Program-made: the position numbers and the translations under genes
Shown here: positions 34,689 to 43,218 of the stretch, piece after piece
Layout of the letters: every line of letters begins with the position of its first letter
How positions within the stretch are numbered: position 1 is the first letter of the stretch
NCBI GenBank assembly: GCA_040216885.1
Contig: JAVJOG010000007.1
Coordinates: forward strand, 62,001-126,000
From: Parvibaculum sp040216885
GTDB lineage: Bacteria; Pseudomonadota; Alphaproteobacteria; Parvibaculales; Parvibaculaceae
Length of the DNA stretch: 64,000 nucleotides
Direction: 5' to 3'
The notes under the pieces: model-generated
Told to the model about the DNA's origin: nothing
The model's database searches: none
The model's input: only the letters and a program-made list of their open reading frames with translations

Positions 34689-35582
34689 ATGACCGGCATG
34701 ATCGACACCTATCGCGGCTATGTCTCGCTGCAGGAATGCGACGAGATGGGCCATATGAATATCCAGCACTACATCTCGAAGAGTTCCGACAGCTCCTACA
34801 ATCTGCGCGTCGCGTTGGGGCATGCCGCGCTCGATCAGGCGCAGACGGGTCTCGGCTATGTCGCGCTCGAGCATCACATCCGTTTCCACCGCGAGCTTCG
34901 CGCCAGCGACCTCGTGGTCATCCGTTCGGGCATCGTCGAGATGCGCGACAAGACCATGCGCATCTATCAGGAAATGCGCGAGGTTCTGGACGACCGGCTG
35001 GCCGCCACCTATGTGATCGAAACCGGCTGCCTCGATCTCGCGACGCGACGGCTGACGCCCTGGCCCGAGGAGGTGCGGCATCGCGCCGCGACGATGACGA
35101 CCGAGCTGCCGCCCGAAGCACTGCCGCGTTCGCTGCCGAAGGAGTCGCTGGAGCGCGACGTCTCGCTTTCTCGCGCCGATGCCGACGGCATGGTCGAGAC
35201 CAACCGCTCGGTCGTCAACACCTGGGAATGCGACACCAACAATCACATGAACGCGCGCTTCTTCATGGCGCGCTTCTCCGACGCACAGGGCCATATGTGG
35301 GCGCATGCGGGCCTCGGCCGCCACGAACAGGCGGCGCGCGGGCTTGCGACGGCGACCGTCGAGATACGCCTTGCCTATTTGCGCGAACTACGCGCCGGCG
35401 AAACGCTCTTCGTGCGCACCGGCATCAACGCCACCGACGGCAAGACCATCCGTTACCGCCACTGGCTCTTTTCGGGCGACACCGGCGAGCTTGCCTGCAT
35501 CGCCGAGGGCGCCGGCCTGCTTTTCGACAAGGCGAGCCGCAAGGCCGTGCCGTTACCGGACGCGCTTCGCGCGCGCCGCTGA
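34689..35582 (+). CDS. Double hot-dog acyl-CoA thioesterase, both sites intact
   Basis: A 297-residue protein made of two 4HBT-type hot-dog domains. The first has QECDEMGHMN with Asp18, His22 and Asn24. The second has WECDTNNHMNARFF with Asp182. These Asp-x-x-x-His-x-Asn strings are the catalytic motif of 4-hydroxybenzoyl-CoA-type thioesterases. A two-domain chain mimics the usual homodimer. ATG 34689 was chosen; ATG 34698 is also possible. The next gene is a same-length paralogue with identical motif spacing. The TetR regulator lies 61 bases upstream. Confidence 0.85.
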   Translation: MTGMIDTYRGYVSLQECDEMGHMNIQHYISKSSDSSYNLRVALGHAALDQAQTGLGYVALEHHIRFHRELRASDLVVIRSGIVEMRDKTMRIYQEMREVLDDRLAATYVIETGCLDLATRRLTPWPEEVRHRAATMTTELPPEALPRSLPKESLERDVSLSRADADGMVETNRSVVNTWECDTNNHMNARFFMARFSDAQGHMWAHAGLGRHEQAARGLATATVEIRLAYLRELRAGETLFVRTGINATDGKTIRYRHWLFSGDTGELACIAEGAGLLFDKASRKAVPLPDALRARR

Positions 35583-35622
35583 TCCCCATTCGTCATCACA
35601 ACAGAAACAAGAGAAAGAAAAC

Positions 35623-36543
35623 ATGAGCGAGATGATCGAGGTCGCAAGGTCGAGCGTCCAGACCTGGGAAAGCGACCAGATGGGGCACATGAACGTGCAG
35701 TTCTATGTCGAAAAGGCGGGGCAGGGGCTTGCCGCGCTGGCGCTCAGGCTCGGCATCGGGCCGCGCTTCGCCCGCGCCGAGGGCGTGCGGCTCTTCGTGC
35801 GCGACCATCATGTGCGTTTCCTGCGCGAACAGCGGCCGGGCGCGCCTTTCTTCATCCGCGCCGGCATTCTCGAAGTGCGCGACTTCGGCCTGCGCGTCTA
35901 TGAGGAGATGGTCAACACCGTCTCGGGCGATGTGGCCGCCACTTTCATTGCCGAGGTCGAATTGCTGGATGAGGAAAGCCGCGAGATGAAGCCGCTGCCG
36001 GCAAAGGTGAAGACGGCGGCGAAGGCGCTTGTCGTCGAGCTACCGGTGCATGGGAGCCCGCGCGGCCTCGAAATTTACACTCCGCGGCCTTCGCCGAGGC
36101 TCGCCGATGCCGACGGCATGGGCATGGTGCGCACCTGGCAGGGCGAAATCGACGCCGCGCAATGCGACGGGCAGGGCTTCCTGACGATCCGCCATTTCAT
36201 GGGCATCGTGTCGGACGGTATTCCGAACCTGCTGGCGCAGACCAGCGGCGCAGACCGCTCGAAGACGCCGTCGGTCGGCGGCGCGGCGCTCGAATACCGC
36301 TTCGTCTATCGCCGCCACCCGCGCGTCGGCGATGTGCTGACGCTCCGCAGCGGCCTCAAGAATGTCGGCCCGAAAATCTATACCTGGTGCCACTGGCTGT
36401 TCGATCTCGAAACCGGCGAGGCCATCGCCACCGCGGAGGCGGTCGCCATCGCGCTCGACCTGACGACGCGCAAGGCGATTGCCATTCCCGACGAAATGCG
36501 CGCCAATCTGGAGTCGTTGGTGATCGAAGGTCTCGGCGTCTGA
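35623..36543 (+). CDS. Double hot-dog thioesterase paralogue with degenerate second site
   Basis: A 306-residue paralogue of the preceding gene with two hot-dog domains. The N-terminal motif WESDQMGHMN is intact (Asp18, His22, Asn24, the same numbers as in the neighbour). The C-terminal one reads QCDGQGFLTIRHF: Asp182 remains, but His is Phe and Asn is Thr. The second site is therefore probably inactive or structural. The frame also contains RGLEIYTPRPSPRLADADGM as the linker. The gene starts 40 bases after its paralogue (GAGAAAGAAAAC upstream) and ends 11 bases before an acyl-CoA dehydrogenase, so all are co-transcribed. Confidence 0.83.
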   Translation: MSEMIEVARSSVQTWESDQMGHMNVQFYVEKAGQGLAALALRLGIGPRFARAEGVRLFVRDHHVRFLREQRPGAPFFIRAGILEVRDFGLRVYEEMVNTVSGDVAATFIAEVELLDEESREMKPLPAKVKTAAKALVVELPVHGSPRGLEIYTPRPSPRLADADGMGMVRTWQGEIDAAQCDGQGFLTIRHFMGIVSDGIPNLLAQTSGADRSKTPSVGGAALEYRFVYRRHPRVGDVLTLRSGLKNVGPKIYTWCHWLFDLETGEAIATAEAVAIALDLTTRKAIAIPDEMRANLESLVIEGLGV

Positions 36544-36554
36544 AGGGGGCGGCA

Positions 36555-37721
36555 ATGGCGGGGTTTCTGCGCGATGAACTGACGGTGGACGAAGCGGCGT
36601 TGCTCGACAAGGCCGCCGGATTTTCCCGCGACACCGTGAAGCCGCAGGCCGCCGCCTGGGAGCGCGAACGCCGCCAGCCCGTCGAGGCGCTGCGCGCGGC
36701 AGCCGCGCTGGGGCTTGCCTCGCTCGAACTACCGAAGGAAGCGGGCGGCCCCGGCCATCGCTACATGGTGAAGCTCGCGCTCTGCGAGGAACTTGCCCGC
36801 GCCGACATGGCCTTTGTCTTCTCGCTGGTCAATACGCAAAACGTCGCCGCGCGGCTGGCCGTCTCGTCGACGGCGCAGCACCGCGAACAGCATGTCCCCG
36901 CGCTGATGAAGGCCGACATCTTCGGCGGCACGGCCCTGAGCGAACCCGGCGCCGGCAGCGACTTTTCCTCGATCCAAACGAGCGCGGTCAAAACCGCTGA
37001 CGGCTGGAAGCTCAACGGCGAGAAGGGCTGGATCACCAATGCGGCGATCGGCGAACTCTTCATTACCTATGTGCAGACCGATCCGGCCGCGGGCTGGCGC
37101 GGCATTGCGTCGTTTCTCGTCGATGCGCGGCGGCCGGGCTTTCGCCGCGCCGACCCTTACGCGCTGTCGGGCGGTCACGCGATCGGCGCCGGCGGTTTCG
37201 TGCTCGAAGACTACATCGCGCCGGACGACGACATGCTGGCGCCGCCCGGCGAGGCGTTCAAGCTGGCGATGCAGGGTGTCAACGGCGCCCGCGTCTATGT
37301 CGCGGCCATGTGCGCCGGCATGCTGGCCGCAAGTCTCGAAACGGCGCTTGGCCATGCCGCGTCGCGCGAGACATTCGGCAAGCGGCTTCTCGACCATCAG
37401 GGGCTCAACTGGTCGCTCGGCGACGTCGCCAACGATCTCGAAGCCTTGCGCGGGCTGACGTTGGCCGCCGGCCGCCTGATCGACCGGGGCGAAGACGCGG
37501 TGATGGCGGCGGCGCACGCCAAGAAATTCGCCGGCCGCGTCGCCCTCGCCCGCATCGCCGATTGTATCCAGGCGATGGGCGCGGCGGGCCTGCGCGAAGA
37601 GCACGGTCTCGGCCGCCACCTCGCCTGCGCCAAGCTCGCCGCCTACACCGACGGCAGCACCGAAATGATGAATGAGCGCATCGGCGCGGGACTCGTCAAG
37701 ACCTATGGCCCGGCGAACTAA
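36555..37721 (+). CDS. Acyl-CoA dehydrogenase, atypical active-site loop
   Basis: A 388-residue acyl-CoA dehydrogenase. GTALSEPGAGSDFSSIQTSA is the FAD/substrate loop and NGEKGWITNAA the next signature. Near the C terminus the usual IYEGT is replaced by YTDGSTEMMNERI, so an Asp stands where medium/short-chain enzymes have the catalytic Glu. This may mean altered activity or a base elsewhere. ATG 36555 follows GGGGGCGG. It is the last gene of the TetR-thioesterase operon. The stop overlaps the convergent hydrolase gene by four bases. Confidence 0.87.
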   Translation: MAGFLRDELTVDEAALLDKAAGFSRDTVKPQAAAWERERRQPVEALRAAAALGLASLELPKEAGGPGHRYMVKLALCEELARADMAFVFSLVNTQNVAARLAVSSTAQHREQHVPALMKADIFGGTALSEPGAGSDFSSIQTSAVKTADGWKLNGEKGWITNAAIGELFITYVQTDPAAGWRGIASFLVDARRPGFRRADPYALSGGHAIGAGGFVLEDYIAPDDDMLAPPGEAFKLAMQGVNGARVYVAAMCAGMLAASLETALGHAASRETFGKRLLDHQGLNWSLGDVANDLEALRGLTLAAGRLIDRGEDAVMAAAHAKKFAGRVALARIADCIQAMGAAGLREEHGLGRHLACAKLAAYTDGSTEMMNERIGAGLVKTYGPAN

Positions 37722-38641
37722 CGCCCTACCGCTTCAAGCCGCGCCGCGAACGCGCGCACTTCGTCGATGACGATTTGCGGAAATTCCATCGGCAGGAAAT
37801 GCGTCGCCCCCGGCACCATCGCAATATGCGCCTTGCGGTCGCGGGCGCGCAGCAGCGTCGGGAACGGCGCCCGGCAGGTCGAGCCGTGCTCGGCATAAAG
37901 CAGCGCCAGCGGCACATAAAGCTTCGCCACCGCGCGGTTCATGTTGTGGCTATGGGCGCGGAAATTCGCGGCCTCCCATGCGGGCGCGCAGAGAAGTTCG
38001 GCCTCACCGTCTTCGCGGATGCGCGTGCCGCTTTCGATATAGTCTTCGAGGAATTCGCGCGGCCAGGTGCGGAAGGCGCCGCGGCCGAAATAGCGCTCGA
38101 CCGCCACGTCGCGGCTTTCGAAAACCGCGCGGCGGCGCTCCGCCCCTTCGGCCAGCGACATCGGCCCGCCCTTGCGGCCAAGGAACCGCCACAACGTCAT
38201 CATGTAGCGGAACATCGGCGGCGTCATCACCGGGTCGATCAGCACCAGCCCGCGCACGAGGTCCGGCCGCTCCGCCGCAGCCATCACGCTTGCAGCACCC
38301 CCCAACGAATGCCCGGCAAGGATCACCTTGCGGCCCGTCGCCCGCACGAAATCCTCGGCCATCGCAATCAGATCGTCGCGATAGACATACCAGTTGCGAT
38401 GCGTCGCCGGATCGGCCGGCAGCGTCGTCGACCCATGCCCGCGCGCATCCCAGGCGCGGATATGGAATTCGTTTGCGAGCGGCCCCAGCAGGCGCCGGTA
38501 GGTGCCGCCGTTGAAGCCGTTGGCATGGGCGAAATGCAGCGGCGGCTTGCCCGCGCCGCCGTCCCATTCGAGAAAGGAGATCGCGCCGTCCGGGCGCGGA
38601 AGCTCGCGGCGCGCGGGCGCTGCATTCACGGCAACATTCAT
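37718..38641 (-). CDS. Alpha/beta hydrolase (serine type)
   Basis: A 307-residue hydrolase. FAHANGFNGGTYRRLLGPLA forms the oxyanion region, WDARGHGSTTLP follows, and AGHSLGGAASVMAA holds the nucleophile Ser. The acid is probably in LVLIDPVM or later, and the His is in PGATHFLPMEFP. There is no signal peptide. The family is broad (esterases, C-C hydrolases), so the substrate is not predictable. It is the last gene of a three-gene minus-strand unit with the hydrolase (five-base gap) and crotonase upstream. The start was placed at ATG 38641 because the longer frame overlaps the previous gene. Confidence 0.85.
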   Translation of the reverse strand: MNVAVNAAPARRELPRPDGAISFLEWDGGAGKPPLHFAHANGFNGGTYRRLLGPLANEFHIRAWDARGHGSTTLPADPATHRNWYVYRDDLIAMAEDFVRATGRKVILAGHSLGGAASVMAAAERPDLVRGLVLIDPVMTPPMFRYMMTLWRFLGRKGGPMSLAEGAERRRAVFESRDVAVERYFGRGAFRTWPREFLEDYIESGTRIREDGEAELLCAPAWEAANFRAHSHNMNRAVAKLYVPLALLYAEHGSTCRAPFPTLLRARDRKAHIAMVPGATHFLPMEFPQIVIDEVRAFAARLEAVGR

Positions 38642-38646
38642 TGAAC

Positions 38647-39819
38647 TCAATCCAGAAGTTTCTTCTTGCGCAGCCACCCGGCGACCAGCGCCACCGCTTC
38701 GGCCATCTTGTCGGGTTGCCCTATATAATAATGTGTCGCGCCCTTGACCACATGAAACTCCTTGTCGTCATGCGCAACGCCCGCAAAGATGCGCGCTGCA
38801 TGAGAAGGCGTACAGGCATCGTCGGCGCTGTTCTCGACCACGAGCACCGGCACCGAAATGTCTGCGGCGCATTTCGGCCCGTCGGCGCGGCTTTCCCGGT
38901 AGGACCATTGCGACAGCCAGGCGCGCAGCGAGCAATAGCGCGCCAGCCCCGCCGGCATCATGTTGACGATCTTCGGTTCGCCCATGAAGCACCAGTTCGG
39001 CCCCTTGCGGTCGTTGGCGTCGATCGACAAATCCATCCAGCGCGGATCGGCCATCGTGCCGTGGACGACGAAGCCGAACTCCTCATTGGTGCGCCCCGCC
39101 CGCTTCAACGCAGCGAGCTTGTCCTTCACCCAGCCGTCGATGCGCTCCGAACGCGCGATCTGCGCGGCCCGGAAGCGCGCGATGAACGCATCCGTGTAGG
39201 GCGGCTGGTTCGGGTTCTGCGGATTGTAGAGATCGAGCTCGACATCGCGGTCGTCCGGATCCTGTTCGTTGCGGATCGACGGATCGAGCCATTCGGTCAG
39301 CGTGATGGCGCGGCTGACATGCGCGGCAAGCTGCAACACCGCATCGGCCGGAACGAGATTCGCGCCCGCAACGTCCACCGCATCGCCGGCCGGCGTCGCC
39401 GTGATCCACGGCTTCTCGGCTTGGCTCTGGTAGAACATCGACAGCGAACCGCCGCCCGACCAGCCGGCGAGGATCACCTTCTCGTAGCCGAGCTTCTCCT
39501 TCGCGTAGCGGATATAGTGCCCGAGATCGAGCAGCACCTTCTCCATGATGAGTGCGCTGTCGTTGTGCGGATAGCGGCTGCCGCAGGTGAGGCAGGGAAT
39601 GCCGGCGGCCGCCAGCCCGTTCGGCATCGGCAGCAGGTTCATCGTTCCCGTCGGATGCATGAAGACGAGCACAGTCTTGGAATCGGCGCCCTTCGGCTTC
39701 AGATGCTGCCCTTCGACGACAACGGTGTCCATCGCGCCCGCATAGGTTTCCTTGAACGCCGCCTTCTCCTGCCAGTGCAGAAAGAAGGGAATGCGCTCGA
39801 CTTCGTAGGCCGCGCTCAT
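38647..39819 (-). CDS. Alpha/beta hydrolase (GWSGGG type)
   Basis: A 390-residue hydrolase with VLVFMHPTGTMNLLPMPNGL as an unusual oxyanion segment and LAGWSGGGSLSMFYQSQ as the nucleophile elbow. An acid lies in VVENSADDACTP and His in VKGATHYYIGQP. It is longer than typical hydrolases because of a cap insertion at about residues 150-290. ATG 39819 overlaps the stop of the crotonase gene by four bases. The pairing with a crotonase and a second hydrolase suggests degradation of an acyl-CoA ring or ester compound, but the pathway is not identifiable. Confidence 0.82.
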   Translation of the reverse strand: MSAAYEVERIPFFLHWQEKAAFKETYAGAMDTVVVEGQHLKPKGADSKTVLVFMHPTGTMNLLPMPNGLAAAGIPCLTCGSRYPHNDSALIMEKVLLDLGHYIRYAKEKLGYEKVILAGWSGGGSLSMFYQSQAEKPWITATPAGDAVDVAGANLVPADAVLQLAAHVSRAITLTEWLDPSIRNEQDPDDRDVELDLYNPQNPNQPPYTDAFIARFRAAQIARSERIDGWVKDKLAALKRAGRTNEEFGFVVHGTMADPRWMDLSIDANDRKGPNWCFMGEPKIVNMMPAGLARYCSLRAWLSQWSYRESRADGPKCAADISVPVLVVENSADDACTPSHAARIFAGVAHDDKEFHVVKGATHYYIGQPDKMAEAVALVAGWLRKKKLLD

Positions 39820-40640
39820 TCGGCGGCCCGCGCCGCGGCCTTCTTGAAGTCGGGCTTGCGCTTGTTGAGAAAGGCGTCCACCGCCTCGTGATGTTCCGGT
39901 GTCGTCCAGCAGATTTTCAGCGCATCCGTCTCGCGCTTCTGCGCCAGTTTCAGGTCGGTCTCGCTGGCATTTTGCGTGATGAGCTGCTTCGTCATGCGCA
40001 ATTGCCGCGACGGGTTCCCGGCCATCAGGCTGGCAATCTCGATCGCCTTGTCGAGAAGCGCGGCCTGCGGCACCACATATTCGCACAAGCCCTTTTCGCG
40101 CGCTTCCGCTGCTGGGTAAAGCCGCGCCGTCAGCATCATCTCGTTGGCGTGTCCCCAGCCCACGCGGGCGACCAGAAAATGCGACGAGGCAAGTTCGGGC
40201 ACGATCCCGACTTTCACGAACACCATGCCGAATTTCGCTTCCTCCGCCGCGACGATGGTGTCGAAGGGCAGGATCATCGTGACGCCGATGCCGACCGCCG
40301 GCCCGTTGACGGCCGCCACCATCGGCTTCGAGGAGCGCACCAGTTCGATCCAGTCGACCCCGGCCGGCATGCCGCCCGAACCGCCGGCCGTGTCGTTACC
40401 GGGGTCCTTGCCGTCGAGCCGCGTCTTGAAGGTCGCGTCCATGTCGGCCCCGGCGCAGAAGCCACGCCCCGCGCCCGTCATCACGATGGCGCCGATATCC
40501 GCGTCGTCGTTTGCCGCCATGATCGCATGTGCCTGTTCCTCCGCCATGCGCGGCGTCCAGGCGTTGAGCTTGTCCGGGCGGTTGAGCGTGATCAGGCATA
40601 TCGCCCCGCGCTTTTCGACCGTGATCTGGCTGTAATCCAT
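39816..40640 (-). CDS. Crotonase (enoyl-CoA hydratase/isomerase family)
   Basis: A 274-residue crotonase. LNRPDKLNAWTPRM and GAGRGFCAGADM give the fold and oxyanion hole. The two hydratase glutamates are not in their usual places: the first site reads VNGPAVGIGVTM without Glu, while the second region reads VKVGIVPELASS with Glu one turn later. That pattern is nearer to enoyl-CoA isomerases than to true hydratases, so double-bond isomerisation is a fair guess. ATG 40640 follows GAAAGAAG. It heads the three-gene minus-strand unit ending at 37718. Confidence 0.85.
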   Translation of the reverse strand: MDYSQITVEKRGAICLITLNRPDKLNAWTPRMAEEQAHAIMAANDDADIGAIVMTGAGRGFCAGADMDATFKTRLDGKDPGNDTAGGSGGMPAGVDWIELVRSSKPMVAAVNGPAVGIGVTMILPFDTIVAAEEAKFGMVFVKVGIVPELASSHFLVARVGWGHANEMMLTARLYPAAEAREKGLCEYVVPQAALLDKAIEIASLMAGNPSRQLRMTKQLITQNASETDLKLAQKRETDALKICWTTPEHHEAVDAFLNKRKPDFKKAAARAAE

Positions 40641-40803
40641 GACGGCTTCTTTCCCGTACTGCTTTGCCGAAAGTCTAGGCAGGCCCCGGCAGGGCCACAA
40701 GGGAGCGCCCGTGCCGCCAGCCTGACGCTGCGTCCGCCGGGTGCTGTGCCGATCGCGGGTTTGCTGTAAAAGGAAGTGCTGTCAGCCGCGGGGAGCCCAT
40801 CTC

Positions 40804-41784
40804 TTGTCGATTCTCGATCTTGCCCTTCAGAACATCGTCTCGCCGATGGTCCTGTTTTTCGCGCTGGGCGTTGCCGCGGCGCTGATCCGCTCGGACCTCT
40901 CGGTGCCGGAAGCCGCGGCCAAGCTGCTGGCGCTCTATCTGATGCTGGCCATCGGTTTCAAGGGCGGTGCCGAGGTGGCGAAATCCGGCATCGACGCCAC
41001 CATGGCACTGACCATCGGCGCGGGCATTCTTCTCTCCTTTGCAATACCTGTCATCGGCTATGCGCTGCTGCGGCTGACGACGCGTCTGTCGGCCATCGAT
41101 GCCGCCGCCGTCGCCGGCCACTACGGCTCGATCTCGATCGTCACATTCGTCGCCGCCACCGAGGCGCTGAAGAGCCTCGGCCTTGCCTATGAAGGCTATC
41201 TGATCGCGGTCGCCGCCGTCATGGAGACGCCGGCCATCATCGCCGCGCTGCTGCTGGCCCGCCGCGGCGCCCCGGCGCGGCCTGAAGGCGAAAGCACCTC
41301 GGCGCTGCTGCGCGAGGTCGGCACCAACGGATCGGTCGTGGTGCTGGTCGGCTCCTTCCTGATCGGCTGGGCGACCGGCGCCGAAGGCATGGCGATGATC
41401 GCGCCCTTCATCGTCGATCCCTTCCGCGGCATCCTCTGCCTCTTCCTGCTCGACATGGGACTGGTCGCCGGGCGCGGCCTGCGCCAGGGCGGCGGCAGCC
41501 TCTCGCCGGCGCTGATCGGCTTCGGCATTTATTTCCCGCTGCTCTCGGCGGCGCTGACCGGCCTCATGGCGCTTGGCCTCGGCCTCTCGGTCGGCGGCAC
41601 GGCACTGCTGATCACACTGGCGGCGTCGGCCTCCTATATCGCGGTGCCCGCCGCCATGCGCCTGGCGCTGCCCGAGGCCAACCCCGCCATCTATCTGACG
41701 CTATCGCTCGGCGTCACCTTTCCCTTCAACCTGACGCTCGGCATCCCGCTCTACGCGGCGCTCGCCCAGCGCATTGCCGGATGA
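40804..41784 (+). CDS. SbtA-family sodium-dependent bicarbonate transporter-like protein
   Basis: A 326-residue membrane protein with about ten helices in two inverted halves. The SbtA family pattern is visible in LYLMLAIGFKGGAEVAKSG and VAGHYGSISIVTFVAATEAL, and again in LLDMGLVAGRGLRQGG. Cyanobacterial SbtA is a Na+/HCO3- symporter. Start TTG 40804 has GGGGAG eight bases upstream; no in-frame ATG fits. Its stop overlaps the following PII-like gene (ATGA), exactly the SbtA-SbtB pairing. In a probably heterotrophic organism it may supply bicarbonate to acyl-CoA carboxylases or carry another anion. Confidence 0.87.
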   Translation: MSILDLALQNIVSPMVLFFALGVAAALIRSDLSVPEAAAKLLALYLMLAIGFKGGAEVAKSGIDATMALTIGAGILLSFAIPVIGYALLRLTTRLSAIDAAAVAGHYGSISIVTFVAATEALKSLGLAYEGYLIAVAAVMETPAIIAALLLARRGAPARPEGESTSALLREVGTNGSVVVLVGSFLIGWATGAEGMAMIAPFIVDPFRGILCLFLLDMGLVAGRGLRQGGGSLSPALIGFGIYFPLLSAALTGLMALGLGLSVGGTALLITLAASASYIAVPAAMRLALPEANPAIYLTLSLGVTFPFNLTLGIPLYAALAQRIAG

Positions 41785-42104
41785 GGCCCGTCATGGAGAT
41801 GCACCGGAAAAAACGCATCGACATCGTGCTCGAGGCGCCGCTGCAGAAACGCCTGACCGATCTCCTCGACCGGCTCGACGTCACCGGCTACACGGTGCTG
41901 CCGGTGCTGGGCGGCAAGGGCCATCACGGCGCCTGGAGCCGCGAAGGCCTGCCTTCCTCGGCCGGTGCCATGGTTTCGGTCACGGTGATCGCGGCGGAGG
42001 AAAATCTCGACGCGGTGCTTGAGCCGGTCTTCACTTTGGTGAAGCGCCATATCGGCATTGTCACCGTCTCGGATGTCACGGTGCTGCGGCCGGATCGTTT
42101 CTGA
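41781..42104 (+). CDS. PII-like signalling protein, SbtB-like
   Basis: A 107-residue PII-superfamily protein. KRIDIVLEAPLQKRLTDLLD is the first beta-alpha unit, GGKGHHGAWSRE lies where the T-loop begins, and VTVIAAEENLDAVLEPVFTL the second unit. The classical uridylylation Tyr is absent. It overlaps the transporter gene, and SbtB proteins bind and gate SbtA in response to adenine nucleotides, so the same role is likely. ATG 41781 overlaps the transporter stop; ATG 41793 with GAGG upstream is equally plausible. Confidence 0.85.
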   Translation: MRPVMEMHRKKRIDIVLEAPLQKRLTDLLDRLDVTGYTVLPVLGGKGHHGAWSREGLPSSAGAMVSVTVIAAEENLDAVLEPVFTLVKRHIGIVTVSDVTVLRPDRF

Positions 42105-42123
42105 ACAAGGCAAGGGGGCGCCA

Positions 42124-42912
42124 ATGAATCTCGGACTCAACGGCAAACACATCTTCATCGCTGGCGCGAGCCGCGGCATCGGGCTTGGCATGGCCCGCGC
42201 CTTTGCTGCCGAAGGCGCGAAGGTTGCGATGGCGGCGCGCGGCGTCGAGGCGCTGGATGCGGCGCGCGATGCGCTGATCGCCGAAGGCGCGAAAGCGGAA
42301 AATCTTTTTACTGTCGCCGGCGACATGACGGCGTCGGGCGACATCGCGGTCGCGCTCGACGCGGCGGAGGCAAAGCTCGGCCCCCTTCATTGCGCCATCG
42401 CCAATGTCGGCCTGTCGCGCGCGCCCTTGGGCTTCGATGTTTCGGACGAAGACTGGGAAGCCGACATGAAACAAAACCTTTTCGGCTCCGTCTATCTCGG
42501 CCGCGAGGCGCTGCGCCGCATCCTGACGCGCGCGCCTGCCGAGCGCGCGGGCGCCAACCTGATTTTCATATCGTCCATCGCCGGTGTCGACGCGATGGGC
42601 ACGGCGCTCACCTATGCGGCCTCGAAAGCCGGCATCAACCACCAGACGCGCCAGCTCGCCCGCTTCGTCGGCAAGGAAGGCATCCACGTCAACGCCATCG
42701 CGCCCGGCAACATTCTGTTTGAAGACGGCGTCTGGGACAAAAACACAAAGGCGCGCCCCGAAGCCTGGGACCGCTGGATCAAACGCGAAGTGGCGCTGCG
42801 CCGCTTCGGCACCGTCGAGGAAATCGCCGACGCCGCGCTCTTCCTTTCAAGCCCCCGCGCCAGCTTCGTCACCGGCGAAGTGCTGGTCGTCGATGGCGGT
42901 CAGGTGCGGTAG
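42124..42912 (+). CDS. Short-chain dehydrogenase/reductase (SDR)
   Basis: A 262-residue classical SDR. AGASRGIGLGMARAF binds the nucleotide, CAIANVGLSRAP replaces the usual NNAG, and the active site is YAASK following ISSIAGVDAMG. The C terminus VLVVDGGQVR is typical. It resembles the SDR at 57136 in its N terminus (LGLNGK versus LGLKGK) and in a Gly-Val-Trp-Asp segment after the active site, so the two are probably paralogues. It begins 19 bases after the SbtB-like gene and may be co-transcribed. The substrate is unknown. Confidence 0.9.
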   Translation: MNLGLNGKHIFIAGASRGIGLGMARAFAAEGAKVAMAARGVEALDAARDALIAEGAKAENLFTVAGDMTASGDIAVALDAAEAKLGPLHCAIANVGLSRAPLGFDVSDEDWEADMKQNLFGSVYLGREALRRILTRAPAERAGANLIFISSIAGVDAMGTALTYAASKAGINHQTRQLARFVGKEGIHVNAIAPGNILFEDGVWDKNTKARPEAWDRWIKREVALRRFGTVEEIADAALFLSSPRASFVTGEVLVVDGGQVR

Positions 42913-42918
42913 CCGTCC

Positions 42919-43200
42919 TCAATCCTTCCCGATCGTGTCGTCCTTGAAGAGCCGCTTGCGCATTTCCTTGTCGAAGACCGGATTGTTGCGCCTGAGCCAT
43001 TCGAGCACCATGATCGCGTGCTCGATTTCCTCGTCGCGATTGTGTTCGAGGATTTTCTTGAGGTCGGCATCGGTGCAGGCTTCGGCGCGCTGGTTGTACC
43101 AGTCGACGGCCTCAAGCTCCTCCATCAGCGACACGATGGCGCGGTGCAGGTTCAAGGCTTCCGCCGACAGGTTTTCTTCGTGCAGACCTTCGCTGGACAT
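42919..43200 (-). CDS. Encapsulated-ferritin-like protein (EncFtn) without targeting tail
   Basis: A 93-residue helical protein matching the EncFtn family, studied in Rhodospirillum rubrum as a ferroxidase packed inside encapsulin nanocompartments. With a four-residue offset from R. rubrum numbering, all key residues are present: Glu27, Glu28, Glu30, Trp34, Tyr35, Glu58 and His61, in SLMEELEAVDWYNQ and HNRDEEIEHA. Known cargo proteins end in a C-terminal encapsulation peptide; this one ends RLFKDDTIGKD and stops. No encapsulin shell gene is adjacent or elsewhere in the window. It would oxidise Fe2+ at a metal site formed between two subunits. ATG 43200 follows GGGAG. Confidence 0.85.
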   Translation of the reverse strand: MSSEGLHEENLSAEALNLHRAIVSLMEELEAVDWYNQRAEACTDADLKKILEHNRDEEIEHAIMVLEWLRRNNPVFDKEMRKRLFKDDTIGKD

Positions 43201-43218
43201 CGGGACTCCCGCCTTCGT

